The notes below the pieces were generated by a model, which was given only the letters and a program-made list of their open reading frames with translations, searched no databases and was not told where the DNA came from. Below are positions 8,986 to 16,644 of a stretch of DNA of 34,090 nucleotides, one piece after another. The DNA lies in the NCBI GenBank assembly GCA_903845125.1, contig CAIMWS010000339.1, positions 1-34,090 on the forward strand, given 5' to 3'. Both the position numbers and the translations under genes were made by a program. Origin of the DNA: an uncultured Verrucomicrobiota bacterium (GTDB lineage: Bacteria > Verrucomicrobiota > Verrucomicrobiia > Limisphaerales > UBA1319). The stretch's first letter is position 1. Each line of letters opens with the position of its first letter.

Positions 8986-9762
8986 TCACGCCGGGGGCTG
9001 GCCCTCCGCGCGCCGCCCCAGCAGCCGCAAAAGCCCGTCCAGGATGGTGACCGGATGCGGCGGGCAGCCGGGAATGAACAGGTCCACCGGCACGGTGCCT
9101 GCGGCGCCATTGAGCGTTTCCGGGTGGTCCAGGAACGGGCCGCCCGAAAGGGCGCACGCCCCCACGGCGATCACCAACCGGGGCGCCGGGATGGCGTCGA
9201 AGGTCTTTTTCAGAGCCAGGGCCATGTGGCGGCTGACCGGCCCGGTGATCAACAGGCCGTCGGCATGGCGGGGGGAGGCCACAAACTGGATGCCGAAGCG
9301 GCCCAGGTCGAAGACCACCGTATTCAGCGCGTGGAGGTCGGCTTCGCAGGCGTTGCAGCCGCCGGCGCTGACCTGGCGGAGCTTTAGGGACCGGCCAAAC
9401 AGGCGCCGGGCCTGGTCGTCCAAGGCTTGGGCCAGTGCCAACCCCCGGTTGGCGGCTGCCAGGTGTTCCCTTGAGCGCACCGCCAGGCGGTAATCGGCGG
9501 TATAGCGGATGGCGTGCTGGGGGCAGGCCTCCTCGCAGTCCGTGCAGAACAGGCAGCGGCCCAGGTCGATTTTTACCCCCTTGGGATCGAAACTGATGGC
9601 CTGGGTGGGGCAGGCCTCGGAGCAGGCGCGGCAGTTGACCGGGCATTTCGCCACCTCCACCTCGGGCCGGCCGCGGAAACGATCCGGCAGCACCGGTTCC
9701 GCCGGGGGGAAACCCAGGGTGCGGTGCCCCTGGCGCCAACGGGCTATGAGCAGGTCAAACAT
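8986..9762 (-). CDS. Ehr module A electron-transfer subunit: ferredoxin domain fused to HyfI/NuoB-like small subunit
   Basis: This is a 258-residue soluble subunit, last gene of the operon. Residues 35-85 are a two-cluster ferredoxin: C40, C44, C47, C51 (spaced C-x3-C-x2-C-x3-C) and C70, C73, C76, C80 (C-x2-C-x2-C-x3-C). Residues about 115-250 are the small-subunit fold shared by group 4 hydrogenases and NuoB, with proximal 4Fe-4S ligands C136 and C139 (GGCNACE), C203 (VGACALSGG) and C233 (PGCPPHP). In Escherichia coli FHL the ferredoxin (HycF) and small subunit (HycG) are separate; here they are one chain, which should pass electrons through three clusters. A TAGGAG site lies seven bases before ATG 9762. 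The gap from the large subunit is 11 bases. It closely resembles the module B copy at 14366-15160. Confidence 0.9.
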   Translation of the reverse strand: MFDLLIARWRQGHRTLGFPPAEPVLPDRFRGRPEVEVAKCPVNCRACSEACPTQAISFDPKGVKIDLGRCLFCTDCEEACPQHAIRYTADYRLAVRSREHLAAANRGLALAQALDDQARRLFGRSLKLRQVSAGGCNACEADLHALNTVVFDLGRFGIQFVASPRHADGLLITGPVSRHMALALKKTFDAIPAPRLVIAVGACALSGGPFLDHPETLNGAAGTVPVDLFIPGCPPHPVTILDGLLRLLGRRAEGQPPA

Positions 9763-9773
9763 GGGTGTGGCTC

Positions 9774-11279
9774 CTATAAATCATGGCCGCAGCAGGAAAG
9801 GTTGAAGCTCCGGCAGCACAGCGGGAAATCGGAAATCTGCTGGTTGCGCAGCGCCAGCGCGAGGCCGATCCAATTGTGGAAGGAGGGATCCACCACCTTG
9901 TAATGGGCGAACCGCCGGCTGGCATCCGTCAGGGCCACGTGGCAAATCTCGCCCCGCCAGCCTTCAACCAGCGAGACCGCTGCCAGGCTGGCCCCGGGCT
10001 GAGGCAGCTGGGTTTGGATGGATCCCGCCGGCAAGGCCTTGAGTTGTTCCTGGACAAAGGCGAGGGAGCGCTGGATTTCCAGCCAGCGGACCTGTGCGCG
10101 GCCGAACACATTGCCGGTGTGGAACGTGGCGATGGGGATCTGGCAGAAACGGTAAAGGCCGGCGGGGAATTCGTGACGCACGTCGCGCGCCAGGCCGCAG
10201 GCCCGGGCGGCCGGCCCCACCAGGCCCAGGTCCAGCGCGGCCTCGCGGGCCAGGTGGCCGGTGTTTTCAAACCGGGCCCGGACGGAGGACGTGTTCCAGA
10301 GCAGTGCCACGGCGGAGGCCGCGTCTTTCGCGGCCTGCTGCAGGCGGTCGTGGAGCTGGCCCGCCCGGGCCTCGTCCACATCGTATCCCACGCCGCCGGG
10401 ACGGAGGAAGTTGCGTCCGAACCGGCTGCCGCACAGCAGCGCGGTCAGGTTCAGGAAATCGTCCCGGAGGCGCCCGCAGCCGGCGGCGGTGGGCAGGTAA
10501 CCGATGTCGCCCGCCAGGGCGCCCAGGTCACCGGTGTGGTTGGCGAGGCGCTCCAGCTCGAGGGCGATGGCCCGCAGCGCCTGGGCCCGGGCGGGGACCT
10601 GGACCCCGGCGAGGCTTTCCAGCGCCTGGCAGTAAGCAGTGGCGTGGCCGATGGAGGTGTCCCCCGCCAGCGTCTCGGCCTGGTGCAGGGAACGCCGGTG
10701 GGGGCCGTTGAGCAGCGCCCGCTCCACTCCCCGGTGCTGGTAGCCCAGCGAAATTTCCAGGTGGTAAACCATTTCCCCGTGGCATTGGAACCGGAAGTGG
10801 CCCGGCTCCATGATGTCCGCTTGCACCGGCCCCACCGCCACCTCGTGGATTTCCGGGCCGGGCATCTGGAAATAATCGGTTACGCCGGGCTGGATGGGAG
10901 CAGTTTTATCCGCGCCGGGGCTGGCGCTTTTGGGAGGCTGGAAGCGGACCGGCTTCAACCAGGGGTGCCCTTCCGGCTTCAGGCCGCACTGCTCCCAGAT
11001 TTCCCGCTCAAACCCATGGGCTTCGGGGCAATCCGGGGTCAGTGAGTTGAAGGATTTGTCCACGTTCGCGGTCCAGGCGGAAAGGTTGCCCTCACCCGGG
11101 TGGGCGAGGATGGCCACCAGGCGCGCCCGTTCCCGCGTGGCCGGCTGGCCGAAAAACGCCGCCAGCCGCGCCCCGGCTTCCACCTCCGCCAGGATGTGCT
11201 GGCGCAGCTCCGCCCAGGAAAGCAGGGGAATCACGGTTTGGGCCAGGGCGGCGCCGTTGTGCAGGTAATTAGCCGCCAT
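9774..11279 (-). CDS. Ehr module A large subunit (HyfG/HycE-like, NiFe cysteines absent)
   Basis: This is a 501-residue protein with a NuoC-like N-terminal part (to about residue 110, with the EREIWEQ...GHP.LKP signature) fused to a NuoD/[NiFe]-hydrogenase-like domain (about 140-501). Where hydrogenases carry RxCGxC it reads A205-G-D-T208. Where they carry DPCxxC it reads D464-P-S466-F-H-N469. All four metal-binding cysteines are therefore replaced and a NiFe site cannot form. Conserved hinges around the missing site (GYQHRGVE at 179-186, ELERLANHTGDLGALAGD at 241-258) are intact, so the protein is probably folded and functional in another role, as in Ehr complexes and complex I. What it reacts with is unknown. 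ATG 11279 follows the HyfF-like stop by one base. Confidence 0.9.
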   Translation of the reverse strand: MAANYLHNGAALAQTVIPLLSWAELRQHILAEVEAGARLAAFFGQPATRERARLVAILAHPGEGNLSAWTANVDKSFNSLTPDCPEAHGFEREIWEQCGLKPEGHPWLKPVRFQPPKSASPGADKTAPIQPGVTDYFQMPGPEIHEVAVGPVQADIMEPGHFRFQCHGEMVYHLEISLGYQHRGVERALLNGPHRRSLHQAETLAGDTSIGHATAYCQALESLAGVQVPARAQALRAIALELERLANHTGDLGALAGDIGYLPTAAGCGRLRDDFLNLTALLCGSRFGRNFLRPGGVGYDVDEARAGQLHDRLQQAAKDAASAVALLWNTSSVRARFENTGHLAREAALDLGLVGPAARACGLARDVRHEFPAGLYRFCQIPIATFHTGNVFGRAQVRWLEIQRSLAFVQEQLKALPAGSIQTQLPQPGASLAAVSLVEGWRGEICHVALTDASRRFAHYKVVDPSFHNWIGLALALRNQQISDFPLCCRSFNLSCCGHDL

Positions 11280-11280
11280 G

Positions 11281-12753
11281 TCACGTTCCTCCCAGCAAAC
11301 GCGCCGCTTCCCGGATCACTTCCTTCAGCCCGGGCGGCAAATACAGGCCGAGGACCAGCACCAGCGCCCCCAGGACGAGCGGCGGGGCATTCGCCAGGAG
11401 GCAGGCGGTCCGGTCTTTCCGGGCGTGGCGGGGATCCGGCTCGCCCTGGGCCATGTTCAGCATCACGCCCGCCATGCCCCGGAAGATCAGGGCCAGCCCG
11501 CCAAGGTAAACACCCACCACCACCCACCGGTGCTGCGCGATGGCCGCCTGGAGGATCACCAGCTCGCTCACAAAGAGGCCAAAAGGGGGGCTGCCGGTGA
11601 TGGCGAAAAATCCGGCGATCCACAGCCAGCCGGCCACGGGGTCGAGCCGCCGGACGCCCCGCACCTGCGCCGCCAGCTGGGTTTGGCAGAGAAACAGGAT
11701 ATGGCCCGCCACCAGGAACAGCATGGCCTTGGCCAGGGAATGGCTCACCGTATGCAGGAACGCGCCGTACCCCGCGCCGCCGCCCAAGCCCACCCCCAAA
11801 GCCAGGATGCCCATGTGCTCCACGCTGGAGTAAGCCAGCAAGCGCTTATAGTCGGCCTGGCCGGGGATGCAGATGGCCGCCACCACGATGGACAGCAGCC
11901 CAAACAGCACCAGCAATTCCCGCCCAAAGCCCCCGAGCCCGGCGGCTCCGCACACCTGCTGGATGCGCAGGATGCCGAGAAAGGCGCCGTTCAGCACCGC
12001 GCCGGAAAGCAGGGCGAAAATGACCGAAGGCGCCTCGCTGCAGGCGTCCGGCAGCCAGGTGTGCATGGGCGCCAGGCCCATCCTGGCGCCGTAGCCCACC
12101 AGCAGGAGCAGGAAGGCCGCCTTGAGCCACACCGGGTTCAAGCCGGCCGCCCCGGCCAGGAGCTCCGGCAAGAGCAGCGAGCGGGCCGGCGCGCCGGCCC
12201 CGGCGGAGGCCACCGCCAGGAAAAAGTTCCCCAGCAGGGCCAGGGCGATCCCCACGGCACAGACCAGCAGGTATTTCCAGGTGGCTTCCCAGGACCGGCG
12301 GCAGCCCCGGAAGCAGATCAGCGGCGCGCCCGCCAGCGAGGTGGCCCCGATGGCCGCCCAAAGCAGGCCAAAATGCTGGCTCACGGCCACCAGCGTCATG
12401 GCGGCCAGGAGCCAGAGCAGGCTGCCGATGAAAATGGCTTCGGGGACGGGTTCGAATCCCAGCCCATCCTCCGGGGGGGTGGCGGCCTGCGTTTCGCGGC
12501 GCAGATACCCCACTGCGTAGCAAGCGGCGGCCAAAAACAGCCCGCTGCTGAGGCTCAGGAATAACTGGCCCGGAGCATCCAGGGCCAGCCAGCCGTGGCC
12601 AGCCGGCGCGGGCGGATGGAACCAGGCGGCTGCACAGACGGCGGAGTGGGCGGCGGCGGCGGCCGGCAGCAAGGCCCGCCGGAGGCCGGGTGGACGCACC
12701 ACCAACGCCGCCAGTCCGGTCAGGAACGGGATGAGTAAAAGGGCCAGGAGCAT
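11281..12753 (-). CDS. Ehr module A HyfF-like membrane subunit with altered channel residues
   Basis: This is a 490-residue polytopic membrane protein of the NuoN/NuoM/HyfF antiporter-like family, recognisable by GLAPMHTWLPDA from residue 226, LLAYSSVEHMGIL and TGSPPFGLFVSEL. Two residues normally assigned to the proton path differ. The helix-5 glutamate seen in the module B copy (ATEAVTL, E124) is G136 here (AIGATSL), and the helix-7 lysine of GTKMGLAPMH is R224. The usual His of the PDAHSEAP motif is Cys. It presumably sits in the membrane arm of the second Ehr complex. It starts at ATG 12753, three bases after the HyfE-like stop. Confidence 0.88.
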   Translation of the reverse strand: MLLALLLIPFLTGLAALVVRPPGLRRALLPAAAAAHSAVCAAAWFHPPAPAGHGWLALDAPGQLFLSLSSGLFLAAACYAVGYLRRETQAATPPEDGLGFEPVPEAIFIGSLLWLLAAMTLVAVSQHFGLLWAAIGATSLAGAPLICFRGCRRSWEATWKYLLVCAVGIALALLGNFFLAVASAGAGAPARSLLLPELLAGAAGLNPVWLKAAFLLLLVGYGARMGLAPMHTWLPDACSEAPSVIFALLSGAVLNGAFLGILRIQQVCGAAGLGGFGRELLVLFGLLSIVVAAICIPGQADYKRLLAYSSVEHMGILALGVGLGGGAGYGAFLHTVSHSLAKAMLFLVAGHILFLCQTQLAAQVRGVRRLDPVAGWLWIAGFFAITGSPPFGLFVSELVILQAAIAQHRWVVVGVYLGGLALIFRGMAGVMLNMAQGEPDPRHARKDRTACLLANAPPLVLGALVLVLGLYLPPGLKEVIREAARLLGGT

Positions 12754-12756
12754 GGT

Positions 12757-13404
12757 TCAATCCTTCAGCCCGGGCCATGGATCGGGCTCGCGGCGTCCGG
12801 ATTCCCCGTGGATGTGGAACCGGGCGATCCCCATCACCAACACGGCCACGAACAGGTCCAGGAGCACTCCCAGTTCGACCACCACCGGGGTCTCCGGCAC
12901 CGCGCCGATGCCAAAGGTGAAAACCCCGTTCTCCAGCACCAGGAAGCCCAGCACCTGGCTCACCGCCGGTTTTTGGCCCGCGATCAGGAACAGGCCGGAC
13001 AGGATCGCAAAAAAGGCCGCCGGCACCAGGAGGTTGGAGGGTGCGTGCGCCAGGGGCAATTGCTCCCCCAGCCAGAAGGCCAGCCCCCACGCTCCCATGG
13101 CCGCCAGCAGCGGCCAGATATAGCCGGCCGGGGTTTCCACTTCACGGGTGGTATCGGCATCCCGCAGCGCCCGAGACAGCAGGCTGGGGAGGACGAACCC
13201 CTTGAGCGCCAGCGTGCCGAGGCCAGCTGCCGCGAGGCGCCACGTGAGGTCTTCGCTATGCGCAAGGAAGGGCAGCAGCCCGAGCAGGCAGCCCTGCCAC
13301 CGGGTAGCCCGGATGCAGGAGCCGGGCTGGCTGGAGCCCAGCAGCTTCAGATTGGTGAGTACCAACAGGACCAGGACCGGATGGAGCAGCAGTTCAGCCA
13401 GCAT
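12757..13404 (-). CDS. Ehr module A HyfE-like membrane subunit
   Basis: This is a 215-residue hydrophobic protein with about six or seven membrane segments. LGFLVLENGVFTFG and ELGVLLDLFVAVLVMGI match the HyfE/HycC-associated small membrane subunit (NuoK-related) of group 4 hydrogenase-type complexes. I place the start at ATG 13404 because GAGGTGA lies five bases upstream, overlapping the preceding stop; an in-frame TTG at 13419 would add five residues. It ends with a short charged cytoplasmic tail. The equivalent module B gene is 18080-18721. Confidence 0.86.
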   Translation of the reverse strand: MLAELLLHPVLVLLVLTNLKLLGSSQPGSCIRATRWQGCLLGLLPFLAHSEDLTWRLAAAGLGTLALKGFVLPSLLSRALRDADTTREVETPAGYIWPLLAAMGAWGLAFWLGEQLPLAHAPSNLLVPAAFFAILSGLFLIAGQKPAVSQVLGFLVLENGVFTFGIGAVPETPVVVELGVLLDLFVAVLVMGIARFHIHGESGRREPDPWPGLKD

Positions 13405-13408
13405 GGGA

Positions 13409-14320
13409 TCACCTCGCAATCAGCAGCAAGGCCAACACCCCCAGCGCCGTGGCGCCCACCAGCAGTTGGGGGACCATCAGCATCCGCAGGCGTGCCATCA
13501 CGGATTCCACCACACCGATCACCACCGCCAGCGCCAGCATTCCTCCCAGCGCCAGGAGGGCGTCGGCCCACCACGGACCCGGATGCACCGGAAATACCAG
13601 GCTCACCAGCACCGAGCCTAAAACCCACAGCTTCAAGGCGGCCCCGTAAAAGAGGAACGCCAGGTCCGGCCCGCCATGGTCCAGCACCATGGCCTCGTGG
13701 ATCATGGCCGGCTCCCGTTGGGTGTCGGGGTCATCCACCGGGAGGCGGGAGTTGTCCGCCAGGCAGACGATGAACAGCGCCCCGGCCGCCAGGGCCAGCG
13801 CGGATCCGCTTTGCACCCAGTGCCAGGGCGACAGGGAGGCAAACATTTCCGCCAGGGAATAGGGGCCGGTCTTGCGGGCCACCACCGCCAGGGCCAGGAA
13901 TAGAGCCGGCTCGGCCAGGGCCGAAAAGTGGATCGCCCGGCTGGCGCCCATGCCCGCGCAGCTGGAGCCGGTATCCAGCGCGGCGAGGACGGCCAGGAAT
14001 CGCCTCAAACCCAGGAGGCAGGCCAAAAAAACCCAGTCCCCCCGGAAGCCGGCCAGTGCTGGAAACCCGCCCCAGGGCGCCACCGCCAGGGCGGTGATCA
14101 CCGCCGCCAGCCCGAGGACGGGCCCCGCCCGGAAAACCCAGCTGGCGGTGGGGCTGTAAACCGCGCCTTTGTGCAGTAATTTCCAGAGGTCAAAATAGGC
14201 CTGCCGCAGGGGGGGGCCGTCGCGCCCGGCGCACTTCGCCTTCGTGCGGTTGATGATCCCCGGCAGCAGCGGGGCGAATCCCAGGGCCAGCAACGGGGGT
14301 ATGAGCGCGGTCCAGCTCAT
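13409..14320 (-). CDS. Ehr module A HyfC/HycD-like (NuoH-type) membrane anchor
   Basis: This is a 303-residue membrane protein with about eight segments, homologous to HycD/HyfC/NuoH, the subunit that joins the soluble redox module to the membrane arm. PLLPGIINRTKA (18-29), GMGASR (123-128) and MIHEAMVLDH (206-215) identify it. Compared with the module B copy, the Glu after the GMG(A/V).R motif is A129 (E131 in B), AEN is changed to A188-D-N, and the conserved THLELT loop reads TQREPA (200-205). These loop and channel residues normally couple quinone or redox chemistry to proton movement. It lies 45 bases after the module B small subunit, so the second module continues the same transcription unit. 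Confidence 0.88.
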   Translation of the reverse strand: MSWTALIPPLLALGFAPLLPGIINRTKAKCAGRDGPPLRQAYFDLWKLLHKGAVYSPTASWVFRAGPVLGLAAVITALAVAPWGGFPALAGFRGDWVFLACLLGLRRFLAVLAALDTGSSCAGMGASRAIHFSALAEPALFLALAVVARKTGPYSLAEMFASLSPWHWVQSGSALALAAGALFIVCLADNSRLPVDDPDTQREPAMIHEAMVLDHGGPDLAFLFYGAALKLWVLGSVLVSLVFPVHPGPWWADALLALGGMLALAVVIGVVESVMARLRMLMVPQLLVGATALGVLALLLIAR

Positions 14321-14365
14321 GTTCAGCCAACGCGCAAAGCCAGGCTTCCCGGCGGGCGGTCCCGG

Positions 14366-15160
14366 TCAGGCACCGGCTTTGCCCTCCAGTTTCCCGAGCA
14401 TCCGCAACAGGCCATCCAGGATGGTGAGCGGATGCGGCGGGCAGCCGGGGATGAATAAATCCACGGGCACGAGGCCGCTGGCGCCGTGGTGCACCGGCGG
14501 CAGGCCGCTGAACGGCCCCCCGGCGATTGCGCACGCCCCCAGCGCGATCACGAGCTTCGGGTCGGGCACGGCCTCGTAGGTTTTCCTTAGCGCCAGTTCC
14601 ATGTTCCTGGACACGGGCCCGGTGATCAGCAAGCCATCCGCGTGGCGGGGCGAGGCCACAAACTGAATGCCGAACCGGCCGAGATCCCAGCCGATCGTGC
14701 CGAGCACGTTGGTGTCCGCCTCGCAGGCGTTGCAGCCGCCGGCGCTCACCTGGCGCAGGCGCAGGGAGCGGCCAAACAGCCGGAGCAGCTTCCCGTCCAG
14801 GGCCGCGGCCAGCCGCACCTGCTCCGCGCCGGGCGGGCCGAGTTGGAGATCCTCGCGGCGGCGCGCCGCCAGCCGGTGGTCGCCAGTCTGGGTGATGGCT
14901 TTGGCCGGGCAGGCCTCCACGCAGGCGGCGCAGAAGATGCAATTGCCCAAATCGAGCTTCAGCCGGCCCTTCCCCGGCCGGGTGATGGCGCGGGTGGGGC
15001 AGACCGGCACACAATCCGAGCAGCCGGGCAGGCACTTGGCTGAATCAACCCGCAACCCGCCGCCGTGGCGGTCCGGCAGCGCCGGGGCCGGGCCGTCGGG
15101 ATACCGCATGGTCTGGCAGCCGCGCTGCAGCCGGTGGAAGATGGTGTCGATGGCAAACAT
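14366..15160 (-). CDS. Ehr module B electron-transfer subunit: ferredoxin domain fused to HyfI/NuoB-like small subunit
   Basis: This is a 264-residue protein with the same fusion as the module A copy. Ferredoxin cysteines are C43, C47, C50, C54 and C74, C77, C80, C84. Proximal-cluster cysteines are C143, C146, C210 and C240. The stretch GRFGIQFVASPRHADGLLIT is identical in both copies, and DNA similarity over the C-terminal half is obvious by eye. The frame stays open far upstream inside the large-subunit gene, but the true start should be ATG 15160, two bases after that gene's stop. The N-terminal 40 residues differ from the module A copy, so the docking surface may differ. Confidence 0.9.
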   Translation of the reverse strand: MFAIDTIFHRLQRGCQTMRYPDGPAPALPDRHGGGLRVDSAKCLPGCSDCVPVCPTRAITRPGKGRLKLDLGNCIFCAACVEACPAKAITQTGDHRLAARRREDLQLGPPGAEQVRLAAALDGKLLRLFGRSLRLRQVSAGGCNACEADTNVLGTIGWDLGRFGIQFVASPRHADGLLITGPVSRNMELALRKTYEAVPDPKLVIALGACAIAGGPFSGLPPVHHGASGLVPVDLFIPGCPPHPLTILDGLLRMLGKLEGKAGA

Positions 15161-15162
15161 GG

Positions 15163-16644
15163 TCAAAGGTCGAATCCGCAGTAGGAGAGGTTGAAGCTCT
15201 TGTTGCAGAGCGGGAAATCCGAGATGGCCTGCCCGCGCAGCGCGAGCGCCAGCCCGGTCCAGTTGTGGAAGGACGGGTCGCTGATCTTGTAGCGGCGGAA
15301 GCGTCCGGCGCCGTCCGTGAGTGCGGCATGGCAGATCTCCCCCCGCCAGCCTTCGACGAGCGCCACCGCCAGCGTGCCGGGGGCCGCGGGCTCGAGTCCC
15401 GCCCGGATTCCTTCCTCGGGCGGCGCCGCCAGTTGCTCCTCGAGGTAGGCGCCGGAGCGCTGGATTTCCAGGCAGCGCACCTTGGCGCGGGCGAAAACAT
15501 CCCCTCCCGGCCAGACCGCCACCGGGATCTGCGCGAACCGGTGCCAGCCGGCGGGGTGGTCGAAACGGACATCGCGGACCAGCCCGGAGGCGCGCCCGGC
15601 GACCCCCACCAGGCCCACCGCCCCGGCCTGTTCGGTGAACACCGTGCCGGTGTCCTCGAAGCGGGAGCGCACCGAGCTGGCGTCCCACAGCCAGGCGATG
15701 GCTTCCTCCACGTCCCGCAGGGCGGGGCGCAGTTTTTCGAGCAGCGCGGCGGCCCGCGCGGGCTCCAGGTCGTGCCGGCAGCCCCCGGGGTGGACCAGGC
15801 CGCGGCCGAAGCGGTTGCCGCAGATCAGCGCGGTGAGATTCAGGAAATCGCCGCGGATTTTTCCGCACGCGGCCGCGGTGGGCAGGAAGGCGACATCGCC
15901 GGCCAGCGCACCGAGGTCGCCGGTGTGGTTGGCCAGCCGCTCCAGCTCCAGGGCCAGCGCGCGCAGCCATTGGGCGCGCAGGGGGGCCTCGGCTCCCGCC
16001 AGGGCCTCCAGGATCATCGCGTGGCAGGTGGCGTGGCCGATGGTGGTGTCGCCCGCGATGGCTTCCGCCTGGCTCAGGGTCGCCGGGTGCGGCCCCCCCG
16101 CCAGCGCCTCTTCCAGGCCGCGGTGCTGGTAGCCGAGAGCGATCTCCAGATGCAGCACCTCCTCGCCATTGCACTGGAACCGGAAATGCCCCGGCTCGAT
16201 GATGCCGGCGTGCACCGGACCCACCGCGACTTCGTGGATCTCGCGCCCGTCCACCCGGAAGAATTCGCCGCTGGCCGGCGCCTGGCCGGTCCCGCGGCGC
16301 ACCGGCTTGAGCCACGGATGGCCTTCCGGCTGCAGCCCATGCTGCTCCCAGACCTCCCGCTCGAAGAGGTGGGCCTGGGGATGCGTGGCGGTGAGCGAGG
16401 GGTAGCTCCCGCTGAACGGCGCGCTGCGCGCCACGGCCAGGGTGTTGTCCGCGTCGAAGGCGATCACCGCCGCCAGGCGGGCGCCGGGCGGCTCCGGCAC
16501 GCCAAACCACGCGCACAGCCGCGCGCCGCGGCCCAGCTCCGCCGCCGTGGCCTGCACCAGGTCCGCCGCCGGGAATTCCGGGATCCCGGCCCAGGGAAGG
16601 CTGGACCCGTTGGGGAGGAATTGGAAGGAAGAGGGAGTGCTCAT
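15163..16644 (-). CDS. Ehr module B large subunit (HyfG/HycE-like, NiFe cysteines absent)
   Basis: This is a 493-residue NuoC-NuoD-type fusion, with the N-terminal NuoC-like signature EREVWEQHGLQPEGHPWLKP at 95-114. The L1 hydrogenase motif is replaced by A198-G-D-T201 and the L2 motif by D456-P-S458-F-H-N461, so none of the four NiFe cysteines is present. The replacement residues are the same type as in module A (AGDT and DPSFHN), which implies that loss preceded the duplication and that these residues are conserved for a reason. ATG 16644 overlaps the HyfF-like stop by four bases; longer in-frame extensions to 16719 run inside that gene and lack typical family sequence. Confidence 0.9.
   Translation of the reverse strand: MSTPSSFQFLPNGSSLPWAGIPEFPAADLVQATAAELGRGARLCAWFGVPEPPGARLAAVIAFDADNTLAVARSAPFSGSYPSLTATHPQAHLFEREVWEQHGLQPEGHPWLKPVRRGTGQAPASGEFFRVDGREIHEVAVGPVHAGIIEPGHFRFQCNGEEVLHLEIALGYQHRGLEEALAGGPHPATLSQAEAIAGDTTIGHATCHAMILEALAGAEAPLRAQWLRALALELERLANHTGDLGALAGDVAFLPTAAACGKIRGDFLNLTALICGNRFGRGLVHPGGCRHDLEPARAAALLEKLRPALRDVEEAIAWLWDASSVRSRFEDTGTVFTEQAGAVGLVGVAGRASGLVRDVRFDHPAGWHRFAQIPVAVWPGGDVFARAKVRCLEIQRSGAYLEEQLAAPPEEGIRAGLEPAAPGTLAVALVEGWRGEICHAALTDGAGRFRRYKISDPSFHNWTGLALALRGQAISDFPLCNKSFNLSYCGFDL

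Noticed and set aside
11278..12564. Long plus-strand reading frames across the operon (also 6430-8277, 9783-11045, 15265-17202, 19696-22311, 23053-24381)
   Set aside because: These are antisense shadows caused by high GC and third-position bias. They encode Gln/Arg/Pro/His-rich low-complexity protein with no family features.
9774..16644. Calling the two large subunits functional group 4 [NiFe] hydrogenases (FHL/Hyf)
   Set aside because: Neither contains the RxCGxC or DPCxxC cysteines; the positions read AGDT/AGDT and DPSFHN/DPSFHN. Without these residues no NiFe centre can be bound.
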